NCBI GenBank assembly: GCA_900765105.1
Contig: CAAFQM010000236.1
Span: 1-14,392, forward strand
DNA length: 14,392 nucleotides
From: an uncultured Faecalibacterium sp.
GTDB taxonomy: Bacteria; Bacillota; Clostridia; Oscillospirales; Ruminococcaceae
Reading direction: 5' to 3'
Part shown: piece after piece, positions 1-8,126 of the stretch
Numbering within the stretch: the stretch's first letter is position 1
How the letters are laid out: the number at the start of each line of letters is the position of its first letter
The notes under the pieces: generated by a model
The model's database searches: none
What the model was told of the DNA's origin: nothing
Seen by the model: only the letters and a program-made list of their open reading frames with translations
Translations under genes and position numbers: made by a program

Positions 1-59
1 AGGTCATCATCTCTTGATAAACGCTCATAGAGTGCTGTAATCTTTGAAGTCCTTGACAT
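1..59 (-). CDS. Large serine recombinase, N-terminal end only (continues off the left edge)
   Basis: Reading leftward from the ATG at 59-57 gives MSRTSKITALYERLSRDDDL before the window ends. The Y-x-R-x-S pattern (residues 11-15) is the resolvase/invertase active-site motif, with Ser15 as the likely nucleophile that attacks DNA. This N-terminus resembles large serine recombinases of the TnpX/TndX type found on Firmicute transposons and integrative mobilizable elements, which catalyse excision and integration. A strong Shine-Dalgarno (67-75) lies 8 bases before the ATG. The gene sits just inside the point where the helicase gene breaks, the usual place for the recombinase of an inserted element. 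Only 19 complete codons are visible, so the large type is inferred from resemblance of the first residues. Confidence 0.8.
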   Translation of the reverse strand, partial: MSRTSKITALYERLSRDDD

Positions 60-66
60 TCTCTTA

Positions 67-75
67 TCCTCCTTT
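67..75 (-). promoter_or_regulatory. Ribosome binding site of the serine recombinase
   Basis: On the minus strand this reads AAAGGAGGA, close to the full anti-16S consensus, 8 bases before the ATG at 59. It fixes the start and argues that the 19 visible codons are a real gene start. Confidence 0.75.
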
Positions 76-232
76 CTTTATGTAATCTGATTTAGCATTA
101 CAGGAATTACTCCCTCTGCTAATAGGAGAAAATAGGGGTACAAAGCGGAACTGTTTTTCAAAAAAATCAAAAAAATTTTTGAAGTTCTGAAACCGACTTT
201 GATAACCTATTTTCAATTTAGGAACGCATTAT

Positions 233-3200
233 TTATCGTCCTACTAAAGTATAGCCCTCCGGGGCAAGCTCGATAGCCGTGACCGTTTCACCGTAGTTGG
301 CAGCCCATGCGTCAAAATGCTGGAAGCCCTGCTCCTGCAATGCTCCCATTTGCAAGTACCTCTGGATGGTGTATAGCTCCACCATGCTGTTAGAGATAGG
401 CGTACCGGTGGCGAACACCACACCCCGTCCGCCTGTGATCTCGTCTAAGTACCGGCACTTCATGAAAAGGTCGCTAGACTTCTGTGCTTCCGTCTGTGCA
501 ATACCGCTGACATTCCGCATTTTAGTACAGAGAAACAGATTTTTATAGTAGTGGCTCTCGTCGATGAACAGCCGATCAACGCCCAGTTCCTCAAATGTGA
601 CCACATCATCCTTCCGGCTCTGGTCGTTGAGCTTGTCCAGCTTATTCTGCAAGCCTTTGCGGGTCTTTTCCATCTGCTTGATGGTGAAGTTCTCCGCCTT
701 GTCTGCCTTCGCCTCCCGGATGCCCAGGATGATCTCATCCATCTGCTGCTCCAGAATGGCACGCTGCCGCTGGATACTGACGGGTATCTTCTCGAACTGA
801 CTGTGCCCGATGATGACGGCATCGTAGTCGCCGGTAGCGATGCGTCCGCAGAAGCGTTTGCGGTTCTTTGTCTCAAAATCCTTTTTCGTGGCCACCAGCA
901 CATTGGCGGCAGGATAGAGCTGCAAGAACTCGCTGGCCCACTGCTCGGTCAGATGGTTCGGCACCACAAAGAGGGATTTCTGGCACAGGCCCAGCCGCTT
1001 GGATTCCATCGCCGCCGCCACCATCTCGAACGTCTTCCCTGCCCCCACTACGTGTGCAAGCAGGGTGTTGCCGCCATAGAGGATGTGGGCGATGGCGTTC
1101 ACCTGATGCTTCCGCAGGGTGATCTCCGGATTCATGCCGGAAAAGTTGATGTGGCTGCCATCATATTCACGGGGCCGGTTGCTGTTGAACAGAATATTGT
1201 ACGCCTTGCAAATCTTCTCCCGCCGCTCCGGGTCTTTCCAGATCCACTCGGCAAACGCCTCCTTCAACAGCTCCTGCTTGCCCTGTGCGATGGCTGTTTC
1301 CTTTTTGTTGAGCACCGCCACACGCCGCCCGTCCGTATCATACTGATAGTCGAAAATGCGGACGTCCTTCAAGTTCAGACTGCTCTCGATGATGTCGTAG
1401 GCACTGGCCCGCGACGTACCGTAGGTGCTGTACGCCTTGACATTATAGCTATCCTTGCTCTTGCCCTCGATGCGCCACTCGCCGGTGATTCGGGAGTAAT
1501 GCACCTTAATGTCCCACCGTGCGCGGCGGGATGTGTCCAGCGTCTCAAAGATAAACTGCCGAATATACGCCGGATCCAGCCATGTGGCACCCAGCCGCAC
1601 GGAGATCTCACTGGCGGTCAAGTCCACGGGCTGTACCTTCTCCAATGCCTCCACATTGGGAAGGTACTGCGGCTCCGTTTCCGTTTTTGCCCTCACCTCT
1701 GCCAGCTTCCGCCGCACATTGCCGGACAGGTACTCGTCGGCGGGCAGGTATTTCTCGCCGCCCCTTTCCCCGTAATCAGGGTTCAGAAAGACGACGCCCT
1801 GCAAGTCTGCGAACAGGGTGTCCTCATCCTTGCCGGTGAGCTTTCCCATATACACCATATCTACGCGGGCTTTCTCCCCGATGGACAGGGCCAGTGCCTC
1901 CACCGCCGTATCTACTCTTTCGGCAGGCCGGTGGCTGCGGATGGTGCGCTTGGTGAACAGGTCGGCTTTCCGCTTCAGGCCGCCCTCCTCGTCCAGCACC
2001 TCCAGCGAACACAGCAGGAAATAGGAGCTATCCTGGTCAAAGACGATGGCGTTGCCCCGTGAGTTGATAAGCCCGTAGTCGTGGGTAAAGCGGTCATAGA
2101 GGTCGTTCAGCTTTGCTTGCTGCTGGCGTATCATGTCATCCGGATAGTCCTCCGTCTGGTATTCCAACAGCGTCCGCACACAGTCCCGCAGACCGATCAT
2201 GCCGCGAATACGGCTCTCGGCAGTCTTGGACGCCTCCACCGGGTTCATGCGGCTGTCCTCACGGTAATAGAGCTTGTCATTCACCAGCGTATAGGAAAAA
2301 TTGCGGACGGTGGGATCTGCCGCGATGGACTGATCTTCTCCCTCCAGCTCCTCCGCCCGGTCGTAGGCATTGATCTCACCGTGGATATTCTGCACGGCGT
2401 TGGCAAGGAGGCTGTCCAGCGGCTGCTCCGGAAACGGCACACAGGTGGGCTCCGGGCCATACGGTCCCGATACCATTTTCATCTCGCCCAGCACCATATC
2501 CGGGTGGTCGATGAAATAGCGGTTCATGGTGATACCGTCGTCATTCGTCCCCAACTGCACCCACTCTGGCTCAATGTCCACCATGCGGTCACGTTTTTGC
2601 AGGAACAGGATGTCCGATACCACCTCCGTACCCGCTGCCGCCTTGAAGGTATCGTTGGGCAAACGAATCGCGCCCAACAGCTCCGCCCGCTGGGCAATAT
2701 ACTTCCGCACGTTGCCGGTGCGCTTGTCCATGGTGTAGCTGGAGGTGACGAACGCCACCACGCCGCCCGGTCTCACCTTATCCAGCGTCTTGGCAAAGAA
2801 ATACTCATGGATAGACAGATTCAGCCGGTCATAGCGGCGATCCTGCACCTTGAACTGACCAAAGGGAACGTTGCCCACAGCCACGTCAAAGAAGTTGTCG
2901 GGGAAGTCCATCTTTTCATAGCCCCGCACGGAAATACTGCTGCGTGGGTACAACTGACGGGCGATGCGTCCTGAAACGTCATCCAGCTCCACGCCGTAGA
3001 CCTTGCTCTCCGCCATGCCCTCCGGCAGCATACCGAGGAAATGACCGACGCCGCAGGCAGGCTCCAGCACGTTGCCCTGCCGGAAGCCCATCTGCCCCAG
3101 CGCGGCGTAGATGCTGCGGATCACCACAGGCGGCGTATAGAAGGCGGTCAGCGTGGATTCCCGCGCCGCGGCATATTCCGTTTCGGACAGCAGCCCCTTT

Positions 3201-6200
3201 AGTTCCTCATACCGGCTGTTCTTGGGGTCGAAGCAGTCCGCCAAACCGCCCCAACCCACATACTTGGCCAAAACCTCCTGTTCCTCCGGCGTGGCGGCGC
3301 GATTCTCCGCCTCCACCCGCTTCAAAAGTCGTATCGCCGCCACGTTGTTGGCATACCGCTGGCTGGGCGGCGCTGCGCCCAGGGCATCGTCGGTGATACG
3401 GTAGTTGACGCCGCCCGCGAACAGCGGGGCGGCGGCCTCCATCCTCTCTTTTTTTCTCGGCAGGTGAGGGACAGGCGGCATCGCCGCCTGTCCCTGCGGT
3501 GCTTCCTCCTCTCTCTGCTGTATCTGCGGCAGCGGGGATATTTCTTGCTCCTGTGCCGGTTCCTCCGTGACCCCCACTTCCCCGGTGGGGGTTATGGGTG
3601 TCGCTCCCCGCTCCGCTTGCCGCAATCCACTGTCGTGCCGCTGGTTAAACAGGCTGAACGTGCCGTTGACGTATTCGGAAAGCTGTTCCCTCGCCTGCTG
3701 GCAGGAATCATAGTGCCGGTCTCCCTCGTCCATGCCATCCAAATAGGATGTCAGGGCTTCCAGCATTTCCGCCGCCTTCGCCTTATCTGCCAGCTGCTCC
3801 TCAATGACGGGAACGGCGTCATAGTAGTCCGTTCCCTTGGGATACGGTCTCGGCATATCATCCGGCGCGTCGGAAAAGCCGAAATACACTGTCCGCGCCA
3901 ACTGCCGCCGTTCATATTGCGGAATTGCGGCAATGGCATCCTCGCCAGGGAAGCGTTTCTGCGCGATGAGCCTTTCATACTCCTTGACCACATTGGGAAT
4001 GCTCAGCTTGACTTCATCATACTGTTTCCCGGCATATTCCCGCTGATAGGTCAGTCCCTTATAGGTTTTCGTATAGTCATATCCATCGCGCCCGCCGCTG
4101 TACTCACCAAAACGGCTTTTGATGAATTTCTGCTGCTCCTCCTTCGTGTGGGGATAGCAGAAAAAGGCATACACGTCCAAGCGGCTGTCCACAGACTCCG
4201 CCAGGAAGAACTGGTCTATCTCATCCTGTGTGATGAACATTTTGCACCGGCGCAGGAAATCCGGCTGCACAGAAAAGCTGCGCTCCGGCAGGTCAATTCC
4301 GTCCAGCACCACGCCGATCCGGTGTGTACTATACTCAGACAGTCGAAAACGCATGATGCTGCGATCCTGCTCATAGGCACTCAAAAAAGCATGGTATTCC
4401 TCAGCCAAAGCCGCAAGGCCGCCCTCGCTCTTGGCAAAGGCCACCATGTCCTCGTCCAGCTTCGGATAGCCCTTGCGCTGGTCGTGGATGGCCAGCGTCT
4501 GAGGGAACAGGCCCTGTGCGCGGCCCTCTTGGGCCAAATCGCGGGCGGTCATCAGCAGAGCGTCACCCATCTCAAGCAGCACCTTGTCCTGCGCCTGCTC
4601 CAGCTCTGGTGCCGAAAGATACGTTCCCGCCTCCAGAAACTCCAATATTCGCACCGACGCCCGCTCCCACGTTACCGTGGTGCGGCAGTGGCCGGTACGA
4701 ACGCTATCCCCTTGCGCCAAATGGATACCGTCCTCCATGAACCACACGGCATATTTCTTGCCCTCATATTCAATGCCGCGTCCATTCTCCGTGCCGAATT
4801 CACGGCGCAGGAAAGCAATACATTCCGCTTCCGGACGCTGGCGCATAAAGAACACCGCGATCCGTTCCGCGCTGCCGCGGCTGTTGCCCGCCGTATACAT
4901 CGTCTGGTCGATGACCGCTTGCGGCACCGTGCGGGTAGGGAACAGCTCACCCGTTCGCTGCGTCTCCGGCACTTCATAGACCGCCGTGCCGCCGTTCATA
5001 CCAAAGAGGGACATTTGCTCCGCCATCACCGGTGCGTTCTGCAAGCCCAGCTTGATCTTATACGCGCCGCGCTCAATAAGGTTTTCGGTCATTTCCGTGA
5101 CCACGCCCCATGAAAAAACGGACTCCGCTGTGCGGGAGAGATAGCTGCCCTCCCACATCAAGAGTCCGTCTTTTTCGGCGTGGTAGCCCACACGGACTTT
5201 GTCCGCGCCGGTCAGCACCTCCACCCATATATCGTTGTAGCTGTTTTTCAGAAATTCCGTGCGTGTCGCAATATCCCTATTGTCTTGGAAATACGCAAAT
5301 ATCTCCTGCCGCGTATGCTTGCGCCCGCCATCGTCCAACAGTATCGCTTCAATGAGGTGTTCATCCAAAAGCGCCGGAAGCTCTACGCTCCCGGCGTTTT
5401 CGCCTGTACTATTCAGCTGTAGATCAGGTCGTTCAGCACCGTTTCCTCCGCGCTGTGCTTCAGGTTGTTCATCAGCCCCGTCCAGCGCTGGGGATCGGCG
5501 GCTTTCAGCTTCTCCGTCACGCCCTCGTTCTGCGCCATCTGCGCCACCAGCCGCGTCACCATCTTCTCCGCCGCCGTCTCGATCTCCGCCAGATGTGCCG
5601 CCAACTGACCGCTGGTCTTGAGATTTGTATACAGCACCCTGCGGTGCTTCTTGATGTACTGCCTTCTCAACTCCGCGTACTTGCCCAGGTGCACCTCCGC
5701 CTCTTGGGGCAGCAGCAGGTTCGGCAGGCGATAGCCCTCCTGCATCCTGTATGTCACTTCCATGCTCAACACTCCTTTCCGTTTCGCCGCTATTCTGTCC
5801 TTTGCCCACATCATAGCCGATTTGTGCATCCTTTGCAAAATTTTGCTCTCGCCGCGCCTGCATCACCGTGCGGCTGATCTCCCGAAGACCCATCTCCGCA
5901 ATATCGCTGGTGGCAATGCCCAAGGCGTTGATGGTGCTGGGGGTATCAAAGGAATAAATACCCTCAAAATCCTCCGGCAGCAGGTAGGCCATGGTGGGCA
6001 GTGAAAGGCGGGTCATCAACATATAGGCAACGCTGCTTTGCAGCGCTCGCCTGTATGTGACCTCTACATTCAGTGCGTCCAGCTCCTCCAGCATACTGCC
6101 GCCGCGACAATCCAGCAGATCCTGTAGATAGTCCTGCATATTATCCGCCACAGCGTTGCGGCTGGCGGACAGTATGGCGTCCGGCAAATTATCATTTTCA

Positions 6201-6598
6201 GCCAGTGTACCAAAGGTGGCCTCCAGCGTCTCGATGACCGGCTCCGTGTAGGCCGGTTCCATCGACCAGATGGGAACGGGCCGCGAGATGCGTGCGGCAT
6301 GGGTGTCCGTGATGTCAAAGTAGTGCTTCAGCCGCCCTTTTCCACGGGCTTCGTCAATGACCGCAATGCCGGTAGCTCCCGCGTTGACCCACCGGCCAAA
6401 CTGCCGGTTCCATTTTTCCAACTCCAGCACCGCCGTGGCGTCAGGCCGCTGGGCATAAATCAGGACTTGCTCGTCGAACGGACATTTATAGTTATAGCAG
6501 GCCGAGCGCAAAAAGCCCGTCCAGCTCTCATAATCGCCGGTCAGTCTTGTCAGTGTGCGGCTATATAACTCCGTAATGAATTGAAATTTACTTGCCAA
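233..6598 (-). CDS. ICE N6-DNA methylase / SNF2 helicase fusion protein, truncated at the C-terminus
   Basis: Giant multidomain protein of the type found on many Clostridial ICEs (2121 residues here). In order: a conserved N-terminal region (about 1-270); a Gly/Asp/Arg-rich linker (about 279-396) that overlaps tnpV in another frame; several hundred residues without an obvious catalytic motif; an adenine methylase domain (about 1060-1310) with SAM motif VLEPACGVGHF near 1176 and catalytic-type motif GNVPFG near 1240; and the first lobe of an SNF2 helicase (from about 1826) with Walker A VGAGKT near 1850, Walker B IDESH near 2010 and motif III ATGTPISNS near 2063. The second lobe (motifs IV-VI) is missing because the frame breaks at the inserted element, so helicase activity is probably lost while the methylase could survive. 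The start is TTG at 6598, 7 bases after AAGGAGG; an out-of-frame ATG at 6603 is too close to it. The role is inferred to be modification or remodelling of element DNA during transfer. It is the last gene of the par operon. Confidence 0.85.
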   Translation of the reverse strand: MASKFQFITELYSRTLTRLTGDYESWTGFLRSACYNYKCPFDEQVLIYAQRPDATAVLELEKWNRQFGRWVNAGATGIAVIDEARGKGRLKHYFDITDTHAARISRPVPIWSMEPAYTEPVIETLEATFGTLAENDNLPDAILSASRNAVADNMQDYLQDLLDCRGGSMLEELDALNVEVTYRRALQSSVAYMLMTRLSLPTMAYLLPEDFEGIYSFDTPSTINALGIATSDIAEMGLREISRTVMQARREQNFAKDAQIGYDVGKGQNSGETERSVEHGSDIQDAGGLSPAEPAAAPRGGGAPGQVRGVEKAVHQEAPQGAVYKSQDQRSVGGTSGGDRDGGGEDGDAAGGADGAERGRDGEAESRRSPALDGADEQPEAQRGGNGAERPDLQLNSTGENAGSVELPALLDEHLIEAILLDDGGRKHTRQEIFAYFQDNRDIATRTEFLKNSYNDIWVEVLTGADKVRVGYHAEKDGLLMWEGSYLSRTAESVFSWGVVTEMTENLIERGAYKIKLGLQNAPVMAEQMSLFGMNGGTAVYEVPETQRTGELFPTRTVPQAVIDQTMYTAGNSRGSAERIAVFFMRQRPEAECIAFLRREFGTENGRGIEYEGKKYAVWFMEDGIHLAQGDSVRTGHCRTTVTWERASVRILEFLEAGTYLSAPELEQAQDKVLLEMGDALLMTARDLAQEGRAQGLFPQTLAIHDQRKGYPKLDEDMVAFAKSEGGLAALAEEYHAFLSAYEQDRSIMRFRLSEYSTHRIGVVLDGIDLPERSFSVQPDFLRRCKMFITQDEIDQFFLAESVDSRLDVYAFFCYPHTKEEQQKFIKSRFGEYSGGRDGYDYTKTYKGLTYQREYAGKQYDEVKLSIPNVVKEYERLIAQKRFPGEDAIAAIPQYERRQLARTVYFGFSDAPDDMPRPYPKGTDYYDAVPVIEEQLADKAKAAEMLEALTSYLDGMDEGDRHYDSCQQAREQLSEYVNGTFSLFNQRHDSGLRQAERGATPITPTGEVGVTEEPAQEQEISPLPQIQQREEEAPQGQAAMPPVPHLPRKKERMEAAAPLFAGGVNYRITDDALGAAPPSQRYANNVAAIRLLKRVEAENRAATPEEQEVLAKYVGWGGLADCFDPKNSRYEELKGLLSETEYAAARESTLTAFYTPPVVIRSIYAALGQMGFRQGNVLEPACGVGHFLGMLPEGMAESKVYGVELDDVSGRIARQLYPRSSISVRGYEKMDFPDNFFDVAVGNVPFGQFKVQDRRYDRLNLSIHEYFFAKTLDKVRPGGVVAFVTSSYTMDKRTGNVRKYIAQRAELLGAIRLPNDTFKAAAGTEVVSDILFLQKRDRMVDIEPEWVQLGTNDDGITMNRYFIDHPDMVLGEMKMVSGPYGPEPTCVPFPEQPLDSLLANAVQNIHGEINAYDRAEELEGEDQSIAADPTVRNFSYTLVNDKLYYREDSRMNPVEASKTAESRIRGMIGLRDCVRTLLEYQTEDYPDDMIRQQQAKLNDLYDRFTHDYGLINSRGNAIVFDQDSSYFLLCSLEVLDEEGGLKRKADLFTKRTIRSHRPAERVDTAVEALALSIGEKARVDMVYMGKLTGKDEDTLFADLQGVVFLNPDYGERGGEKYLPADEYLSGNVRRKLAEVRAKTETEPQYLPNVEALEKVQPVDLTASEISVRLGATWLDPAYIRQFIFETLDTSRRARWDIKVHYSRITGEWRIEGKSKDSYNVKAYSTYGTSRASAYDIIESSLNLKDVRIFDYQYDTDGRRVAVLNKKETAIAQGKQELLKEAFAEWIWKDPERREKICKAYNILFNSNRPREYDGSHINFSGMNPEITLRKHQVNAIAHILYGGNTLLAHVVGAGKTFEMVAAAMESKRLGLCQKSLFVVPNHLTEQWASEFLQLYPAANVLVATKKDFETKNRKRFCGRIATGDYDAVIIGHSQFEKIPVSIQRQRAILEQQMDEIILGIREAKADKAENFTIKQMEKTRKGLQNKLDKLNDQSRKDDVVTFEELGVDRLFIDESHYYKNLFLCTKMRNVSGIAQTEAQKSSDLFMKCRYLDEITGGRGVVFATGTPISNSMVELYTIQRYLQMGALQEQGFQHFDAWAANYGETVTAIELAPEGYTLVGR
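5413..5763 (-). CDS. tnpV: TnpV family protein, nested in another frame of the helicase gene
   Basis: A 116-residue protein starting MEVTYRMQEGYRLPNLLLP and ending in ETVLNDLIYS. I recognise the TnpV family (small transposon-encoded proteins named from Tn4451) by the N-terminal YRLPNLLLP, the Tyr-Ile-Lys-Lys-His segment in the middle and the C-terminal pattern of a conserved Trp (GLMNN region) followed by AEE-VLN-LIY. Family function is poorly defined; a link to excision has been suggested, and I cannot confirm it here. The ATG at 5763 has AAAGGAG 8 bases upstream, a real translation signal inside another gene. The whole gene lies within helicase codons of about 279-396, shifted by one base. 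The helicase product of the same DNA is a low-complexity Gly/Asp/Glu/Arg linker, as expected when one frame carries the constrained protein. Transcription is presumably shared with the par-helicase operon. Confidence 0.8.
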   Translation of the reverse strand: MEVTYRMQEGYRLPNLLLPQEAEVHLGKYAELRRQYIKKHRRVLYTNLKTSGQLAAHLAEIETAAEKMVTRLVAQMAQNEGVTEKLKAADPQRWTGLMNNLKHSAEETVLNDLIYS

Positions 6599-6643
6599 GG
6601 CATTGCCTCCTTCCTCAAAAATGTTGGGAGCATTGGTTTTCGA

Positions 6644-7285
6644 CTACCGTGCTTCGCCCCGTTCTTTCAGCTTTTGCAGTCCCTTCAAAAAGTTCGGCAC
6701 CTCCTGAAAACCCACAGCATCCACATAGTAAGCCTTTCTCTCACCGCCGCGCTTGACTACGATCACATCGCTCTCCGATAAGGAGCGCATTCGCTGGCAG
6801 AAAGGCCGTGTGTCCGCATTGTGCTTTCGGTATAGCTTATCCAGCGTCATGTTGGGGGCCAGCACTCCGGCAAAGGCTTTGCGGTAATGGGCAGCGCGCA
6901 GTTTTCCCTTGGCACGCTCATATCGCATAAAGGCGTAGTTCACCTTGGCCACGTTGTCGATCTGATATATCTCATAGCAGCCCGCGTCCGCTGGCTGCTG
7001 TGTTGGATCAAGCGGCTCATACACCGTGCCTGCCCGCTGCGCTACCTCCGCAAACTCACAAATATGATAGACATTGCTGCCGACCAATGTGTGGTAGTCG
7101 TCGATATAGGTGCAGGGTCGTATCACGCTGCTGCCATCCATCCGCGTCATGACGATGCTGGCGCCATCCGGAATATAAAACAGCGTATTGTACTCCGCAT
7201 CAATAAAGCGAATCCGGCGTTTGCTCTTATCCGGCTCCGAAAAGGCGATAACGCCCATGATATTTACCGGCTCACGGTCTGTCAT
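6644..7285 (-). CDS. YodL domain-containing ICE protein
   Basis: A 213-residue soluble protein. The C-terminal half (about 105-205) has the features of the YodL-like domain common on Firmicute ICEs: YEIYQIDN, a Phe-Met-Arg-Tyr segment, a central SLSESDVIVV motif and the closing YYVDAVGFQEVPNFL. The N-terminal half begins NIMGVIAFSEPDK and looks beta-rich, with no motif I can name. No transmembrane segment or signal peptide is seen. The biochemical role of YodL domains is not established to my knowledge. The ATG at 7285 overlaps the stop of the upstream gene by four bases (ATGA), and a GAGGTG ribosome binding site lies 9 bases upstream, so translation is probably coupled. The stop is 45 bases before the TTG start of the helicase. 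Confidence 0.75.
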   Translation of the reverse strand: MTDREPVNIMGVIAFSEPDKSKRRIRFIDAEYNTLFYIPDGASIVMTRMDGSSVIRPCTYIDDYHTLVGSNVYHICEFAEVAQRAGTVYEPLDPTQQPADAGCYEIYQIDNVAKVNYAFMRYERAKGKLRAAHYRKAFAGVLAPNMTLDKLYRKHNADTRPFCQRMRSLSESDVIVVKRGGERKAYYVDAVGFQEVPNFLKGLQKLKERGEAR

Positions 7286-8115
7286 CTTTCTTCACCTCGT
7301 TCCTTTTTCAGCACAGTACGGCTTTGCTCCCGTTGTACCCGCCGCTCCTTTTGCTCCTGATACTCGCTGCCTGTCCTTTCACAGAAGTCCTCGATCATCG
7401 CCGCACGGTCTGCCCCGTAATGTCCCCAGAAGAAGTTGGGCGGCCCATCTCCATCATTCTTGCAGTTGCGCTGCCAGGTAACAAACGGGGAGGGCGCTTT
7501 CGGGTGTTCACCTAACACAAACTCGGCGTTTCCCACACGCACCCGCGCCGTGATCTTATAGTCCGCATTGATGATCTCACCAATGACATAGCTGCCGCTT
7601 TCCAGATCCATGGTGTAGCTGCCGTTCTGTGCCTGCTGCGCCTTCACCGGCATGGCAGGTACACCGCAGACCAGATCCGGCTGCATGACAAACTGTGACC
7701 TTGCGCCCAGCAGCTCCTTCGGAAGCGCCGATACCGGCAGATATAGTTTTTCTTTCCCCATGACCTCATATCGCAGCAGAAAATCGTCCACTGGATAGTA
7801 GATGCTCATAACAGGGTCTTTGATATGGCCCTTCGCCATCATCGCGTTCACATATCTGGCGTTGTCCAAATACCACTGCGGGTCTGCCCCCGGCAGGTTC
7901 CAGCCGAACATGGAACCTGCGCTCATGGCGGCCTCCTGTATGTCAGAAATGCCCCGCCGCCGATTATGCTCTCGAGCGATGTTCTGATTTTCCTCCCGCT
8001 TTCTGGTGTCCCAGTCGGAGGCGTAGTAACCGCACTCACCCTTCCTGAGAATGATGAGCTGCCCTGTAGAGGGCAGCGTGGATAAACAGAAATCGGGCAA
8101 TTCATTCCTTCGCAT
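7282..8115 (-). CDS. Conserved ICE protein of unknown function, between parB and yodL
   Basis: 277 residues from the ATG at 8115. I prefer this start because AGGAGG (8127-8122) lies 6 bases upstream, whereas the GTG at 8130 would overlap that signal. Visible features are a Tyr-rich N-terminus (GECGYYASDWD), a charged Arg/Asn/Glu helix around 35-45, a YYPVDDFLLRYEV segment, a beta-rich domain around 150-200 (GSYVIGEIINADYKITARV), an aromatic FFWGHYGADRA segment near 235, and a highly charged Lys/Arg/Glu tail. No membrane segment or catalytic motif is recognisable. Proteins of this general kind sit beside parB on Clostridial ICEs, but I cannot assign a named domain. It starts 11 bases after the parB stop and overlaps yodL by four bases, so it belongs to the partition operon. 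Confidence 0.7.
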   Translation of the reverse strand: MRRNELPDFCLSTLPSTGQLIILRKGECGYYASDWDTRKREENQNIAREHNRRRGISDIQEAAMSAGSMFGWNLPGADPQWYLDNARYVNAMMAKGHIKDPVMSIYYPVDDFLLRYEVMGKEKLYLPVSALPKELLGARSQFVMQPDLVCGVPAMPVKAQQAQNGSYTMDLESGSYVIGEIINADYKITARVRVGNAEFVLGEHPKAPSPFVTWQRNCKNDGDGPPNFFWGHYGADRAAMIEDFCERTGSEYQEQKERRVQREQSRTVLKKERGEER

Positions 8116-8126
8116 AACCAACCTCC

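Larger units (their letters stand above)
1..250. mobile_element. End of an inserted element (probably an integrative mobilizable element)
   Basis: The helicase reading frame matches its family up to about APEG (near 252-262), then runs into YTLVGR and a stop at 233. From there to the recombinase start the DNA is visibly AT-rich, including long A and T runs at 160-180, unlike the GC-rich gene it joins. With a serine recombinase reading away from the junction, this is best explained as the terminus of an inserted element whose other end, and the rest of the helicase gene, lie left of the window. The exact edge is uncertain by about 15 bases. A short inverted pair, TTAGCA (92-97) and TGCTAA (117-122), lies upstream of the recombinase and could be an operator. 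I see no convincing promoter. Confidence 0.65.

Noticed and set aside
460..903. Leftward frame of 147 codons inside the helicase gene, as a second nested gene like tnpV
   Set aside because: The product is a Ser/Arg/Trp-rich off-frame translation with no family resemblance and no ribosome binding site, unlike the tnpV case.
551..5113. Very long rightward open frames (551-2062, 2081-2974, 3464-5113) opposite the helicase gene
   Set aside because: They are antisense shadows of a GC-rich gene with strong codon bias. Their products are rich in Leu/Arg/His/Gln with no recognisable domain, and none has a good ribosome binding site.
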